Below are positions 7,922 to 17,134 of a stretch of 64,000 nt of DNA, piece by piece. A program made the position numbers and the translations under genes. This stretch comes from Sporomusa silvacetica DSM 10669 (GTDB taxonomy: Bacteria; Bacillota; Negativicutes; Sporomusales; Sporomusaceae). The stretch spans positions 49,272 to 113,271 of the forward strand of contig NZ_LSLK01000109.1 of assembly GCF_002257705.1 (NCBI RefSeq). Reading direction: 5' to 3'. The stretch's first letter is position 1. Each line of letters starts with the position of its first letter. The notes below the pieces were generated by a model. That model worked only from the letters and a program-made list of their open reading frames with translations. It did no database searches and was not told where the DNA came from.

Positions 7922-8489
7922 ATGACTGCTTTAAAGGATGAGGATAACTTATATACCTCAACCGTAAAAATAGACGGAATGTCTTGCGCTGCCTGCGCCG
8001 TCCGGATAGAAAAAGGGTTATTGTCTTTGGCGGGGGTCAAAAAAGCAGGAGTCAATTTGGCTACTGAAAATGCTGCCATCACCTATGAACCGAACGTGAT
8101 TGGCTTACATGAGATATCTGGAAAAATCGAAAAATTAGGTTTTCAAGTTGACAAAGCTAAGGTTGATTTGAAGATTAACGGTATGAGTTGTGCGGCTTGC
8201 TCTACTCGTTTGGAGAATGGCTTGAATAAACTTTCCGGTGTATATAATGCAGTAGTTGATAAGTGGTGAACTGAAAGGACTGGTAGCAGCCATCAAACTG
8301 AGTAAAGCAACTATGCGAAATATTAAGCAAAATCTCTTTTGGGCACTTATTTACAATACCATTGGCATTCCCATAGCGGCAGCGGGCTATTTGTCTCCAG
8401 TTTTGGCTGGATCCATCATGGCTTTTAGTTCGGTTTCTGTAGTGACAAATGCATTGAGGCTTAAATGCTTTAATCCCTATGAACAGTAA
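7922..8489 (+). pseudogene. copA: copA Cu-ATPase remnant: internal deletion and frameshift
   Basis: The first frame (7922-8269) encodes two HMA domains, each with GMSCAAC, as at the start of CopA. It then stops at VVDKW. A second frame (about 8256-8489) begins ISGELKGLVAAIKLSKATMR and runs through the last two membrane spans to the usual end SVVTNALRLK. The middle, about 500 residues with the CPC membrane site, the DKTG phosphorylation site and the ATP-binding domain, is gone, and the junction is out of frame. It cannot pump copper. Confidence 0.85.
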
Positions 8490-8613
8490 AAATAACGAGA
8501 GGGCTGATTGGTTTGTATAAAACGGATAGTTTTTCGGTAAGGGCACCAACTTTCTTGGGATAAACATAAATTTGCTACAATACAGTATTTTTTAAGTTAA
8601 GGAGTTGACTCCG

Positions 8614-10863
8614 ATGAAAATAAAGAAGAAAAAGATGCGGCCATTGTTATATAGTACGGCATTTGCGGTAGCCTTATCGTTTTACACGCCAACCTTTGTT
8701 GGTGCGACAGAAAATCAAGAGACAACAACGAATGAATCCCAAGAAAAGATTGAAGTGAAGACAGCTGAACAAGCTGTGGAAATTCCTGTCACAGAGATTG
8801 AAATTAAAGAAAACAAAGAGAAAAAGCAAGAAGGCCTAAGTATTGGTCAGCAGCCGAATGCCGAGGGTGTGAATAATTATGTGGTTACACACAGCTCGAC
8901 AGGCAGTAAATCGGATATCGATTCCAAATATCTGCCCCAGACAATCACTGTAATCGGTCAGAAAGTTCTCAAAGAACAGCATGCTGATACAGTGGAAAAG
9001 GCATTGAGCAATGTCGCCGGTGTTAGTGTGGGTACTGGTAGTTGGAGCGCTAACTCCACCAATTTAAATCCGTCGTTTAACATTCGTGGCTTTCCATCTA
9101 ACAAATTCTATGTTGACGGCTTATATGACAATAGTTCAGTGGTTGGCGGCTGGACCGGCAATATGGATCGCATCGAAGTACTTAAAGGGCCGAGTTCGGT
9201 ACTCTATGGCAATAATTCACCAGGTGGCGTTATCAACTATGTGACAAAAAAACCGCTGACAAAAGAATCAATTACGATAGGCCAGGAATTTGGTTCTTAT
9301 GGTACATGGTCGACGGATATTGACATGTCAATTCCCTTGACAAAAGATAAGAAATGGCTGTCCCGGACGATTATTAATACAGATAACCAGGGATCCTTTT
9401 ACATAGGAGACGTGCGCAGCCGCCATTTTAACGGTAGCGTGATTGTACAGGGTAAGCCTAAGGCAGATACCGTCTATACTTTTTTGGCAACCTATAATAA
9501 TTATAATCTGCCGGGACAGTATAGTGGGAGTTTGCCGTGGGAGGGAACTATTAAGCCTCCCTATGGTGTAATTCCTTACAATGTGAACTATTATAGTCCT
9601 AATGCCCGTTATTATTATATTGGGCGCAGTATCTCCGGCCAGGTTGAGCATAAGTTCAATAATATCTGGAGTATCACCTCGTCATTGCGGTATAGTAATT
9701 CCAGAAATGACCGTACCATGCTGGGTGATGAAACGTGGGTTAATAAATATGACACAATTGGTAGTGCGTACAATCGGTACATTTTCAATAACGATACTTT
9801 GTCTTGGGATACGACTGGCAACGCCAAGTTTAAGGCCTGGGGACTTGACCATAATCTGGTGCTGGGCTATGAATGGTCGCGCTACAATAGCGATTGGCCG
9901 TTATCGGTATTGGGTGATGTCGATCCTGTGAGTGCCACGAATCCGATTTGGGGTGAACCGTATAATTTAAGATATATCAATAGTGCAGCATCGCATATTT
10001 ATCGTTATGGCAGCTACTTGTCTGATACGGTAACTGTTTCCGACAAATTGAAGGTAACGGGAGGTATCAGTCATACAGCCTACTCTGATGAGAAAAATCA
10101 AAATGCTGCGGGAAATACCTGGCGTCTAGGAGCGACTTATGAAACATCGCCAGGGGTAACCTGGTTTGCCGGGTATTCAACGGCCTATGAATATCAATCC
10201 GCACAGTCGGTTAAAGTGGGCGGGAAGAATGTTACAGTGAATGGAACAGCTTTAAAACAGTATTTTTCACCCAAAACCGGCGACCAGCTTGAGGGCGGTG
10301 TAAAGTATAATGTGAGCAATAAAGCTAGCGTGACCCTTGCTCTATACAATATTCACATGAAGAATATTGCAAACAATGCGGGTACTAATCGGGATACCGA
10401 TTGGCAGCTGGTTGGCGAGCAGGCCAGTAAAGGCTTCGAGATTGATGCCAATTATGTGATTCAGCCTGGGTGGAATCTGTTGGCAGCTTATTCCCATGAT
10501 GAGGCGACAACGGTTGCAGACCGCGTACATCCTACCTGGATTGGCAAGCAATTTAGCCCTGTACCAACGCAGACCTTTAAGCTTTGGTCGACCTATGAAA
10601 TTCAAGATGGGCCTAGGAAAGGCTTGGGCTTTGGCGGCGGCGTGACTTATGTCGGCAAGCGTCCTTTAGATAATGCCGATTCTGCATGGACCGGCAGTTA
10701 TAGCACAATCGACGCCGTCGTGTATTACAAGACGAAAGGCTGGAACTATTCTTTGAATCTGTACAACTTAACTAACAAGCAGTATTGGCCGGTTCTGACT
10801 GGCTCTACAGTTTATGCTGGTACACCTCGTAGCTTCACCTTACGCATTGAGAGAACATTTTAG
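8614..10863 (+). CDS. TonB-dependent siderophore-type outer-membrane receptor
   Basis: About 749 residues. A signal peptide follows a very basic start (KIKKKK). Next comes a Glu-rich linker, then the plug domain (LPQTITVIGQ near residue 108, FNIRGF, DRIEVLKGPSSVLYG, PGGVINYVTKKP). A beta-barrel of about 500 residues ends in Phe (FTLRIERTF), as outer-membrane insertion requires. The ATG at 8614 has AAGGAG nine bases upstream. It proves a diderm envelope. It heads a cluster with tonB, exbB, exbD and an ABC exporter. The ligand is unknown; ferric siderophore is most common for this subfamily. Confidence 0.92.
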   Translation: MKIKKKKMRPLLYSTAFAVALSFYTPTFVGATENQETTTNESQEKIEVKTAEQAVEIPVTEIEIKENKEKKQEGLSIGQQPNAEGVNNYVVTHSSTGSKSDIDSKYLPQTITVIGQKVLKEQHADTVEKALSNVAGVSVGTGSWSANSTNLNPSFNIRGFPSNKFYVDGLYDNSSVVGGWTGNMDRIEVLKGPSSVLYGNNSPGGVINYVTKKPLTKESITIGQEFGSYGTWSTDIDMSIPLTKDKKWLSRTIINTDNQGSFYIGDVRSRHFNGSVIVQGKPKADTVYTFLATYNNYNLPGQYSGSLPWEGTIKPPYGVIPYNVNYYSPNARYYYIGRSISGQVEHKFNNIWSITSSLRYSNSRNDRTMLGDETWVNKYDTIGSAYNRYIFNNDTLSWDTTGNAKFKAWGLDHNLVLGYEWSRYNSDWPLSVLGDVDPVSATNPIWGEPYNLRYINSAASHIYRYGSYLSDTVTVSDKLKVTGGISHTAYSDEKNQNAAGNTWRLGATYETSPGVTWFAGYSTAYEYQSAQSVKVGGKNVTVNGTALKQYFSPKTGDQLEGGVKYNVSNKASVTLALYNIHMKNIANNAGTNRDTDWQLVGEQASKGFEIDANYVIQPGWNLLAAYSHDEATTVADRVHPTWIGKQFSPVPTQTFKLWSTYEIQDGPRKGLGFGGGVTYVGKRPLDNADSAWTGSYSTIDAVVYYKTKGWNYSLNLYNLTNKQYWPVLTGSTVYAGTPRSFTLRIERTF

Positions 10864-10890
10864 AAATATGTTATGGTCATAACGTGATAA

Positions 10891-10929
10891 GAGATTGCCG
10901 TATATAGTTTTTAAATGTACGGCAATCTC
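10891..10929 (+). terminator. Hairpin between receptor and tonB
   Basis: A 12-base-pair perfect stem, GAGATTGCCGTA with TACGGCAATCTC. No strong T-run follows, so it may be a partial terminator or a transcript-stability element. Confidence 0.5.
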
Positions 10930-10977
10930 CTAAATAAAGGTGTGACAAGATTAAATTAATTTTGGGAGGAGAGCAGG

Positions 10978-11688
10978 TTGAATGCTATGACAAAGTCTCC
11001 GTATATCAGGGCAGCAGGAATATCCTTACTCTTCCATAGTGTACTGCTAGGTTTGCTGCTAATACTGGGAAATACTATGGTAGTACATGTTTCAAATGCT
11101 GCTCCTATCGAGATTATACCTGCCAGTGTAATTGATACAGGTAATACGTTGGCAGACTTGAGCTCGCCGGCTGCAATGCAGGAACAGCAAGCAGAAAAGC
11201 AGCTTACTACGGAAAGAACTTCACTAAAACAGGAAGCGGTATCCGAAAAAACAACTACACACCAGACTAATGCCAATGCAGCAACTGTATTGCAAACCTC
11301 TTATTCGGGGGCGGCAACAGTGGGAATATCCAATGCCGTTGCTGGTAATACCGGTGACCGTGAATCCGGCAAATCCGGTGGGCAGGAAAAAAAGGCTGTA
11401 GTTCGTACCCAGGCCGGTTATCTTTCAGGTTCACGTCCTGCCTATCCGCGTGATGCTTGGCAGGCGGGCTGGGAAGGAATAGTAGTGATCCGTGTTCTGG
11501 TGGGGGTAGACGGTTCGGCGGCGGCAGTATCGGTACAAAGAAGCAGCGGTTATGGGTCGCTTGATGCTGCGGCAGCACGAGCTGTAAAACAATGGCGGTT
11601 TTCATCGGCGCGACAGGACGGAGTCCCGATGGAAAGTTATCATGATGTGCGCGTGAGGTTCAGTCTTGCTGATACACAAGTAGATTAA
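10978..11688 (+). CDS. tonB: TonB energy-transducing protein
   Basis: 236 residues from a TTG start with GGGAGGAG six bases upstream. One N-terminal membrane anchor (about residues 12-32) is followed by a low-complexity Gln/Glu/Thr-rich periplasmic linker and a C-terminal TonB domain (residues about 155-232: PAYPRDAWQAGWEGIVVIRV, then VKQWRFSSA). TonB spans the periplasm and passes proton-motive force from ExbBD to the receptor. The linker lacks the long Pro-rich stretch of E. coli TonB. Confidence 0.88.
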   Translation: MNAMTKSPYIRAAGISLLFHSVLLGLLLILGNTMVVHVSNAAPIEIIPASVIDTGNTLADLSSPAAMQEQQAEKQLTTERTSLKQEAVSEKTTTHQTNANAATVLQTSYSGAATVGISNAVAGNTGDRESGKSGGQEKKAVVRTQAGYLSGSRPAYPRDAWQAGWEGIVVIRVLVGVDGSAAAVSVQRSSGYGSLDAAAARAVKQWRFSSARQDGVPMESYHDVRVRFSLADTQVD

Positions 11689-11722
11689 GAAACAAATTAG
11701 TATAGAAAGGATGAAACTAACT

Positions 11723-12349
11723 ATGGTTGATTTACTTATTAAAGGCGGGTGGATCATGCTACCGCTGGCCATTTGCTCTATCGTGGCAATTACTATTATT
11801 GTGGAGAGATTATTATTCTTTAAGCGGGCAGGAGCAGTCGAACGGGCTGATAAGGTGATTACGCTTATTAACCAAGGACAGATAGATGAAGCGATTAACC
11901 TGACAAAAGGGGCGAAAGTGCCATTGTTGAGAATTTTATCAGCAGGTATTGATAACCGCCACAAATCAGCTAAAGCTATGGAAGCGGTTGGGATTGCTGA
12001 GCTGTCTGTGATGAGACGTGGTTTACCGGCACTTGATACGATTATCACGCTTTCACCGTTGTTGGGGTTATTAGGTACAATTATCGGCATGATAAACTCC
12101 TTCCAGGTTATGGCCGTAGCCAGCATGGGACAGCCACACGCTGTTACCGGTGGCGTTGCCGAAGCATTAATCGCCACTGCTACCGGTATCACTGTAGCGG
12201 TAGTTACCCTTATCCCTTATAACTACTTTTTGGCTCGTGTTGAACGGGAAACCGAAGTCATTGAACACTATGCAACCAAACTGGAAATAGCTTTAGATAC
12301 ACTGCCTTACAGGAGTGATAAGTATGAAGATACCAAGAAATACGCCTAA
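11723..12349 (+). CDS. exbB: ExbB/TolQ-type proton channel subunit
   Basis: About 208 residues with three membrane spans. The span pair near residues 115-190 carries LSPLLGLLGTIIGMI and the conserved GGVAEALIATATGI of MotA/TolQ/ExbB proteins. The ATG at 11723 is preferred over 11711 because AAAGGA lies at workable distance. Its 3' end overlaps exbD. It powers TonB together with ExbD. Confidence 0.9.
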   Translation: MVDLLIKGGWIMLPLAICSIVAITIIVERLLFFKRAGAVERADKVITLINQGQIDEAINLTKGAKVPLLRILSAGIDNRHKSAKAMEAVGIAELSVMRRGLPALDTIITLSPLLGLLGTIIGMINSFQVMAVASMGQPHAVTGGVAEALIATATGITVAVVTLIPYNYFLARVERETEVIEHYATKLEIALDTLPYRSDKYEDTKKYA

Positions 12350-12728
12350 AAAGGCACGCATTGAAATCATTCCGATGATTGATACCATGTTCTTTTTGCT
12401 GGTGTTTTTCATGGTGGCCACCTTGTCAATGACCACCCAAAACAGTCTGCCGGTTAATCTTCCTCATGCCAGCGGCATACAGAGTGACAAACAACAGGTG
12501 TTTACACTGACACTGACCAAAGATGATAGGCTTTTTTACGATAAGGAAGAAATCGCCTCATCGGCTGATGCTGTACAGCGTCTTGCACAGCACGGCAGGG
12601 AGAATAAACAAACCTCGGTGATTATCAATGCCGACCGCAGTGTGGAGCATGGCCGGGTCATTGAACTCATGGATGCCATTCGGCAAACCGGCATAACCAA
12701 AATTGCTGTAGCCGTCAATCCCTCTTAG
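12324..12728 (+). CDS. exbD: ExbD/TolR-type proton channel subunit
   Basis: 134 residues. One N-terminal membrane span follows IEIIPMIDTMFFLLVFF, which holds the conserved Asp that ExbD uses for proton transfer. A small periplasmic domain follows (INADRSVEHGRVIELMDAI). The ATG at 12324 has AGGAG nine bases upstream and overlaps the end of exbB, showing translational coupling. Confidence 0.9.
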   Translation: MKIPRNTPKKARIEIIPMIDTMFFLLVFFMVATLSMTTQNSLPVNLPHASGIQSDKQQVFTLTLTKDDRLFYDKEEIASSADAVQRLAQHGRENKQTSVIINADRSVEHGRVIELMDAIRQTGITKIAVAVNPS

Positions 12729-12805
12729 ATCATAGCCATTTTGATGAGCATAAGGTTAGCTGTAGTAGGTTCTATACAAGAATTTTTGGAAAGGTTGACA
12801 GTTTC

Positions 12806-14539
12806 ATGCAAAAATATGGTTCTAAGTTTTTTAAAGGAGTATGGAAAATTTCCCGGGGGTATTGGCAGTCGGAAGAAAAATGGTACGCCGGAATACTGCT
12901 GGCCGTGATTATTGGCTTACAGCTTCTTGATGTGTATGCCATGGTAAAGTACAATGCTTGGCAAAATACCTTTTATAATACAATACAAAATCTGGATAAA
13001 ACTGGTTTTCTGCAATATTTAGGCTATTGGCCGATATTCACGGTAGTCTTTCTCGTTATTGAGATATATAAGCTTTATTTGCAACAACTCTTAGAAATCA
13101 AATGGCGCAGTTGGCTGACAGACCATTATCTTACAGGCTGGCTTAAGAAACGTACTTATTATTTGATGCAGATAGTTGATAACAGCACGGATAATCCTGA
13201 TCAGCGAATCAGTGAGGATTTACGGTTATTCGTCTACTCAACATTGACGCTTGCCCTCGGCTTTTTAAGGGCGGTCATCCAATTCTGTACCTTTATCGTT
13301 ATTCTATGGAATTTATCTGGATCACTAGAGATTCCTGTGGGGGAGCAACAAGTTAGTATTCCCGGCTATATGGTTTGGGTGGCTATCATTTATGCCCTTA
13401 CCGGCTCGTTTTTGACGGCAATCGTAGGCAAGTCTCTGGTCGGACTTGATTATGCCAAACAGCGGTATGAAGCTGATTTTCGTTTTAGCATGATCCGTTT
13501 GCGTGAAAACAGTGAAGGTGTTGCTTTTTATCATGGCGAGCAGCGTGAACAGACTAATTTTAATCAATGTTTTACTAAGATTATTGACAATTTCCGCGGG
13601 ATTATGGCACGCCAAAAAAAACTGTCCTGGGTAGTCATATTACATTGGCGGCTTACATTCTTATTTCCCTATCTTGTTTGTGCACCCCGTCTTTTTAGTG
13701 GGCAAATGCAATTGGGAGGTCTTATGCAGACGGCTAGCGCTTTTACGCAAGTGGAAGCGGCGTTAACATTTGTTATCAGAAATTACTTTTCATTGACAGA
13801 GGCTTCGCTGGCGGAATTGCAGGCGGTGGTCAACAGGTTAATCAACTTTATTGATCATATGAACCGGACACAAGAAATGGTGGAAAAGAAGTCCATTGAA
13901 ATAAGCCATACTTCTGATGCGGTATTATCAGTAAACGGACTTAATGTGGCTTTGCCAAACGGCGAATTATTATTGAAAAATTTAGAACTCAAAATCCATG
14001 CAGGCGATAAATTGCTGATTACCGGGGCATCGGGTATCGGAAAAAGTACTTTAATGAAAACATTGGCTGGTATTTGGCCTTTCGGTCAGGGAAATATTCA
14101 TATTCCCGAGAATCAGAAGCTATTATTTTTGCCGCAAAAGCCGTATTTGCCGTTAGGTACTTTACGCGATGTTATTTTATATCCTAGTGCGGCAGATTCA
14201 GCTCCTGATGAAAAGATACGAGAAATTATGACAATATGTAAGTTGGGACATTTGACCGAAAAATTGGATCAGGCAGAAAATTGGTCGCAAATACTTTCAT
14301 TAGGCGAACAGCAACGGGTTGCTTTTACGAGGGCCATATTACAGCGCCCGGAGTGGCTGTTTCTGGATGAGGCAACTTCGGCTCTTGATGAACCGACAGA
14401 AAAGGTCATGTATCATTTAGTACAAGAACAATTGCCAAAATCGACAGTGATAAGTGTCGGTCATCGCAGTACACTAACCGAGTATCATAAATTGAAACTA
14501 AGTATCGAAAAAGCAGGTGCCTGGAAGCTGGCGGCATGA
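12806..14539 (+). CDS. ABC transporter, fused permease-ATPase, YddA/SbmA-like
   Basis: 577 residues. Residues 1-360 form an ABC_membrane_2/SbmA-BacA type transmembrane domain. The ATPase domain follows, with Walker A GASGIGKST near residue 410, signature LSLGEQQR and Walker B WLFLDEATSALDE near 515-530. A homodimer in the inner membrane is expected. Its place right after exbD suggests the same TonB-linked import function, perhaps moving the ligand across the inner membrane, though YddA-type proteins are poorly characterised. Confidence 0.85.
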   Translation: MQKYGSKFFKGVWKISRGYWQSEEKWYAGILLAVIIGLQLLDVYAMVKYNAWQNTFYNTIQNLDKTGFLQYLGYWPIFTVVFLVIEIYKLYLQQLLEIKWRSWLTDHYLTGWLKKRTYYLMQIVDNSTDNPDQRISEDLRLFVYSTLTLALGFLRAVIQFCTFIVILWNLSGSLEIPVGEQQVSIPGYMVWVAIIYALTGSFLTAIVGKSLVGLDYAKQRYEADFRFSMIRLRENSEGVAFYHGEQREQTNFNQCFTKIIDNFRGIMARQKKLSWVVILHWRLTFLFPYLVCAPRLFSGQMQLGGLMQTASAFTQVEAALTFVIRNYFSLTEASLAELQAVVNRLINFIDHMNRTQEMVEKKSIEISHTSDAVLSVNGLNVALPNGELLLKNLELKIHAGDKLLITGASGIGKSTLMKTLAGIWPFGQGNIHIPENQKLLFLPQKPYLPLGTLRDVILYPSAADSAPDEKIREIMTICKLGHLTEKLDQAENWSQILSLGEQQRVAFTRAILQRPEWLFLDEATSALDEPTEKVMYHLVQEQLPKSTVISVGHRSTLTEYHKLKLSIEKAGAWKLAA

Positions 14540-14540
14540 A

Positions 14541-14681
14541 CTGAATTTTTAAATTTGTGGTGAGTAGATCCTGAATAATTTCCAGTAACTGCATGGTAGG
14601 ACTGGCCTTATACAGGCCGGCTAATAAAGAATAAACATTTTTACGCTCGTGTAGCCATGGGACTAATTGTTTTTTATCCAT
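14541..14681 (-). pseudogene. TorD/DmsD-type chaperone, N-terminal remnant
   Basis: From an ATG with GGGAGAGG upstream, about 47 residues (including WLHERKNVYSLLAGLYKASP) match the N-terminal pattern of TorD-family chaperones, as in the intact gene at 46020. The frame then runs into the opposite-strand ABC gene and stops. The first part of a chaperone gene, with its ribosome site and leader element E6, survived a deletion. Confidence 0.6.
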
Positions 14682-14747
14682 TAATATCCTCTCCCGAATT
14701 ATTATTTGGCTGCAAGAATAGTCCTGTCCTAGAGTGAGTTTTTAAAT

Positions 14748-14808
14748 AAAAAAAGGCTAAGATTACCACAGCGTAATCTTAGCCTTCATCTAGTCATTCT
14801 GATCAGCT
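14748..14808 (-). promoter_or_regulatory. Leader-RNA switch element E6
   Basis: Minus strand: AGCT, GA, a weak P1 (TCA..TGA with a long loop), A, GGCT, then terminator GGCTAAGATTAC..GTAATCTTAGCC and a T-run. The outer pair is A-U here where other copies have G-C. It precedes only the TorD remnant. Confidence 0.7.
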
Positions 14809-14854
14809 AATTGAGAAAACCCATGCAAAGCTGCATTGTTGTTACGAATAGTAA

Positions 14855-15499
14855 TTTTTTGTTGATGCCAGCCCACCCTTATCGTTTCGCGGTAACTATT
14901 TACTGGTTGCCGAAGGATCAGTCCCGTTGGGTGCTCAGGGATGCTTTTGTTCGGTTGGCGGCGTCCCGTATGTAGAAACCTTGAAAGAGGCTGCTAAGTA
15001 TGCGGCCGCTGTTTTAGCGATTGGTTCTTGTGCCGCCTGGGGAGGAATTCAGGCAACTCGCCCTAACCCAACGCAATCCGCACCCATCCAGCAGGTGATA
15101 CCCGGCAAAGCTGTTGTGAACATCCCTGGTTGTCCTCCTATTCCTGAGGTTATTGCCGGTGTTGTCTTGCAGTACAGTTTGTTTGGGAAATTACCGGAGC
15201 TGGATAGCCAGGGAAGACCAAGCCGGTTTTTTGGTAAGACCGTTCATGAGGGGTGCTCGCGCAAACCTTTCTTTGAAGCTGGCCAGTTTGTGGAATACTA
15301 TGGCGATAATGCTTCTAAGGCTGGTTGGTGCCTGTATAAACTAGGGTGCCGTGGTCCCTCGACTTTCAATTCCTGCGCCGCTATGGGCTGGTGGCAGGGG
15401 CTGTCATATCCCATCCAGGCCGGATCTCCTTGCATTGGCTGTAGTGATGCGGATTCTTGGGATGATGATTCTTTTAGCGGATTTAGCGGACGGGAGTGA
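14855..15499 (+). pseudogene. NiFe-hydrogenase small subunit remnant (HyaA/HupS type)
   Basis: The frame opens after a TAA at 14852 with no suitable start. It reads YLLVAEGSVPLGAQGC, then AIGSCAAWGG, NIPGCPP, HEGCSRKPFF, CLYKLGCRGP, FNSCAAMGWW and SPCIGCSDADSW, the Cys and His ligands of the proximal, distal and medial iron-sulfur clusters. The N-terminal 60 or so residues with the Tat signal and first CxxC are missing, as are the C-terminal anchor and any large subunit. A decayed uptake hydrogenase gene. Confidence 0.82.
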
Positions 15500-15540
15500 G
15501 TCAGGTCCTGTTCTGCTGATCATGTTTATTTTACTCGGCT

Positions 15541-15722
15541 GTAGAAAAAAAGAAATATAAGGGATACTTTACAATAGGCGACATATACTTTATAATACAA
15601 TCATAAAGTGTAATAGAATTTTATTTAATAATTCATGTCAACTGGTAGGTGGTTGGCGGCTGACTGGTTAGTATACTAGAGGCCGAGAAATTGTTTTTTA
15701 AAACAATTTCTCGGCCTTTTTG
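15541..15722 (+). repeat. Duplicated segment, copy 1 (second copy 54379-54541)
   Basis: From GTAGAAAAAAAGAAATATAA through a promoter region (TTTATAATACAATC) to leader element E7, this stretch matches 54379-54541 with only small indels. At copy 2 the first bases are the 3' end of the DUF1847 gene (ending KKEI). Here they abut the hydrogenase remnant, marking a recombination joint. Confidence 0.7.
15658..15722 (+). promoter_or_regulatory. Leader-RNA switch element E7
   Basis: GGCT, GA, P1 CTGGT/ACTAG (15664-15668 with 15675-15679), A, GGCC (15681-15684), then a long terminator GGCCGAGAAATTG..CAATTTCTCGGCC and T-run. It controls the first nitrogenase-like pair (K1, D1) and cysK. Confidence 0.82.
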
Positions 15723-15778
15723 CATTGTCCAGTAGAATTCTTATTATATTGTAGAAGTCAATATTAGGAGGTTAGTAC

Positions 15779-17119
15779 ATGGGTACTTTTATCGAACGTG
15801 CAAAGTCTACATGCGCTCTGGGAGGTGCGATTGTTACCATAGCTTCACTGCCGCGAGCAATTCCCATCGTTCATGCATCAGGGGGATGCGCTACCATGCT
15901 GTCAGGCACATATAACCAGGCAAGCGGCTACAGAGGGTCCGGTTATTGCAGCGGCCAGATGACGCCTACTTCCAATGTTGTCGAAAAAGACATCGTTTTT
16001 GGTGGAGAGGAGCGGTTGGAAGAACAAATTACTCATACCATCAAAGTAATTGATGGTGATCTGTACTTTGTCGTAACTGGATGTCAAGTTGAAATCATCG
16101 GTGATGATGTCGTAGGTGTGGCTAAACGTTTCAAAGATGGCAAGTATCCCGTGCTGGCTGCCAATACGCCGGGTTTTTTGGGTAATGGGTTTAAAGGTTA
16201 TGAGGTGGTGCTGAGCGCCCTTGCTGCCGAGTTTATCGAACCCAAAGCCGTAAAGGCTGAGAAGACGGTCAACATTTTGGGGATTATGCCCGGACAGGAT
16301 GTCTTTTATAGGGGCAATATCCGGGGAATTCAAAGGCTGTTAAAAAAATTAGGCATAAAAGCCAATACCTTTTTTGGGGATGGCGAAACCATTGAAAAAA
16401 TAAAAAATTACGGGGATGCTGCTTTGACAATTGTATTCTCCGAGAAATATGGCATTGATACTGCTAAAGTTTTTGAAGAAAAGCACAATATTCCGTATGT
16501 TACTATTGATCTTCCGATCGGTGAAACGAGAACTGATGCTTTTTTACATAAAATTGGAGAACAGCTGGGAATTGAACCGGCTATAGTCGAAGCGCTTATT
16601 GCTGAAGAAAAACAATATTATTACAGTTATATTGAGAGATTTTTAGATATTTACGGCGATATTGACCTGCAACGGTATGCGATTGTTTCGGCCGATAGTA
16701 ATTATGCTTTTCCCTTGATCAGTTATTTGGCCGACGATTTGGGCTGGGTGCCGCAACTTGTGGTTATCAATGATGTTGAGGATGAGTTTAGCCAAAAGAA
16801 ATATGAGAAAAAGTTTGAACAGTTAAGTTCTGAAACTAAACCCAAAGTCGTATTTGAACAACATGCCGGGCAATTGCTTAATCATATTCGGCAGAACTGG
16901 AAACCTAATAATAACGACAAATACTATGATGCGCTTAGTCCGGCGTTTCTTGTCGGCAGCAGCCTTGAAGCCAGTACGGCGCAGAAGATTGGAGCCTCTT
17001 TCCTGCCAGTTTCTTTCCCAGTCACCAACCGGGCTATTCTGGACAGAGGCTACACTGGCTACCGGGGTGGATTAACGCTGACCGAAGACCTTATTTCAGT
17101 ACTTGTCAGCAATCGATAA
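15779..17119 (+). CDS. Nitrogenase-like component 1, beta (K-type) subunit, pair 1
   Basis: 446 residues of the NifK/NifN/BchB superfamily. The three P-cluster cysteines of NifK have counterparts: Cys12 (CALGGA), Cys37 (ASGGCATM) and Cys102 (VTGCQVEIIGDD). The N-terminal extension of true NifK is missing. K precedes D here, the reverse of pairs 2-4 and of nifDK. It is followed after 15 bases by D1 and then cysK. It is probably half of a D2K2 reductase for a reduced sulfur compound, related to methylthio-alkane reductase; substrate unproven. It needs a NifH-type reductase, and none lies in the window. Confidence 0.88.
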   Translation: MGTFIERAKSTCALGGAIVTIASLPRAIPIVHASGGCATMLSGTYNQASGYRGSGYCSGQMTPTSNVVEKDIVFGGEERLEEQITHTIKVIDGDLYFVVTGCQVEIIGDDVVGVAKRFKDGKYPVLAANTPGFLGNGFKGYEVVLSALAAEFIEPKAVKAEKTVNILGIMPGQDVFYRGNIRGIQRLLKKLGIKANTFFGDGETIEKIKNYGDAALTIVFSEKYGIDTAKVFEEKHNIPYVTIDLPIGETRTDAFLHKIGEQLGIEPAIVEALIAEEKQYYYSYIERFLDIYGDIDLQRYAIVSADSNYAFPLISYLADDLGWVPQLVVINDVEDEFSQKKYEKKFEQLSSETKPKVVFEQHAGQLLNHIRQNWKPNNNDKYYDALSPAFLVGSSLEASTAQKIGASFLPVSFPVTNRAILDRGYTGYRGGLTLTEDLISVLVSNR

Positions 17120-17134
17120 CTAGGAGGTATAACA

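Noticed and set aside
8490..8613. GGCTGATTGG at about 8503 as a further leader element before the TonB receptor
   Set aside because: The required A-GGC and terminator do not follow, so it is a chance match to the 5' part.
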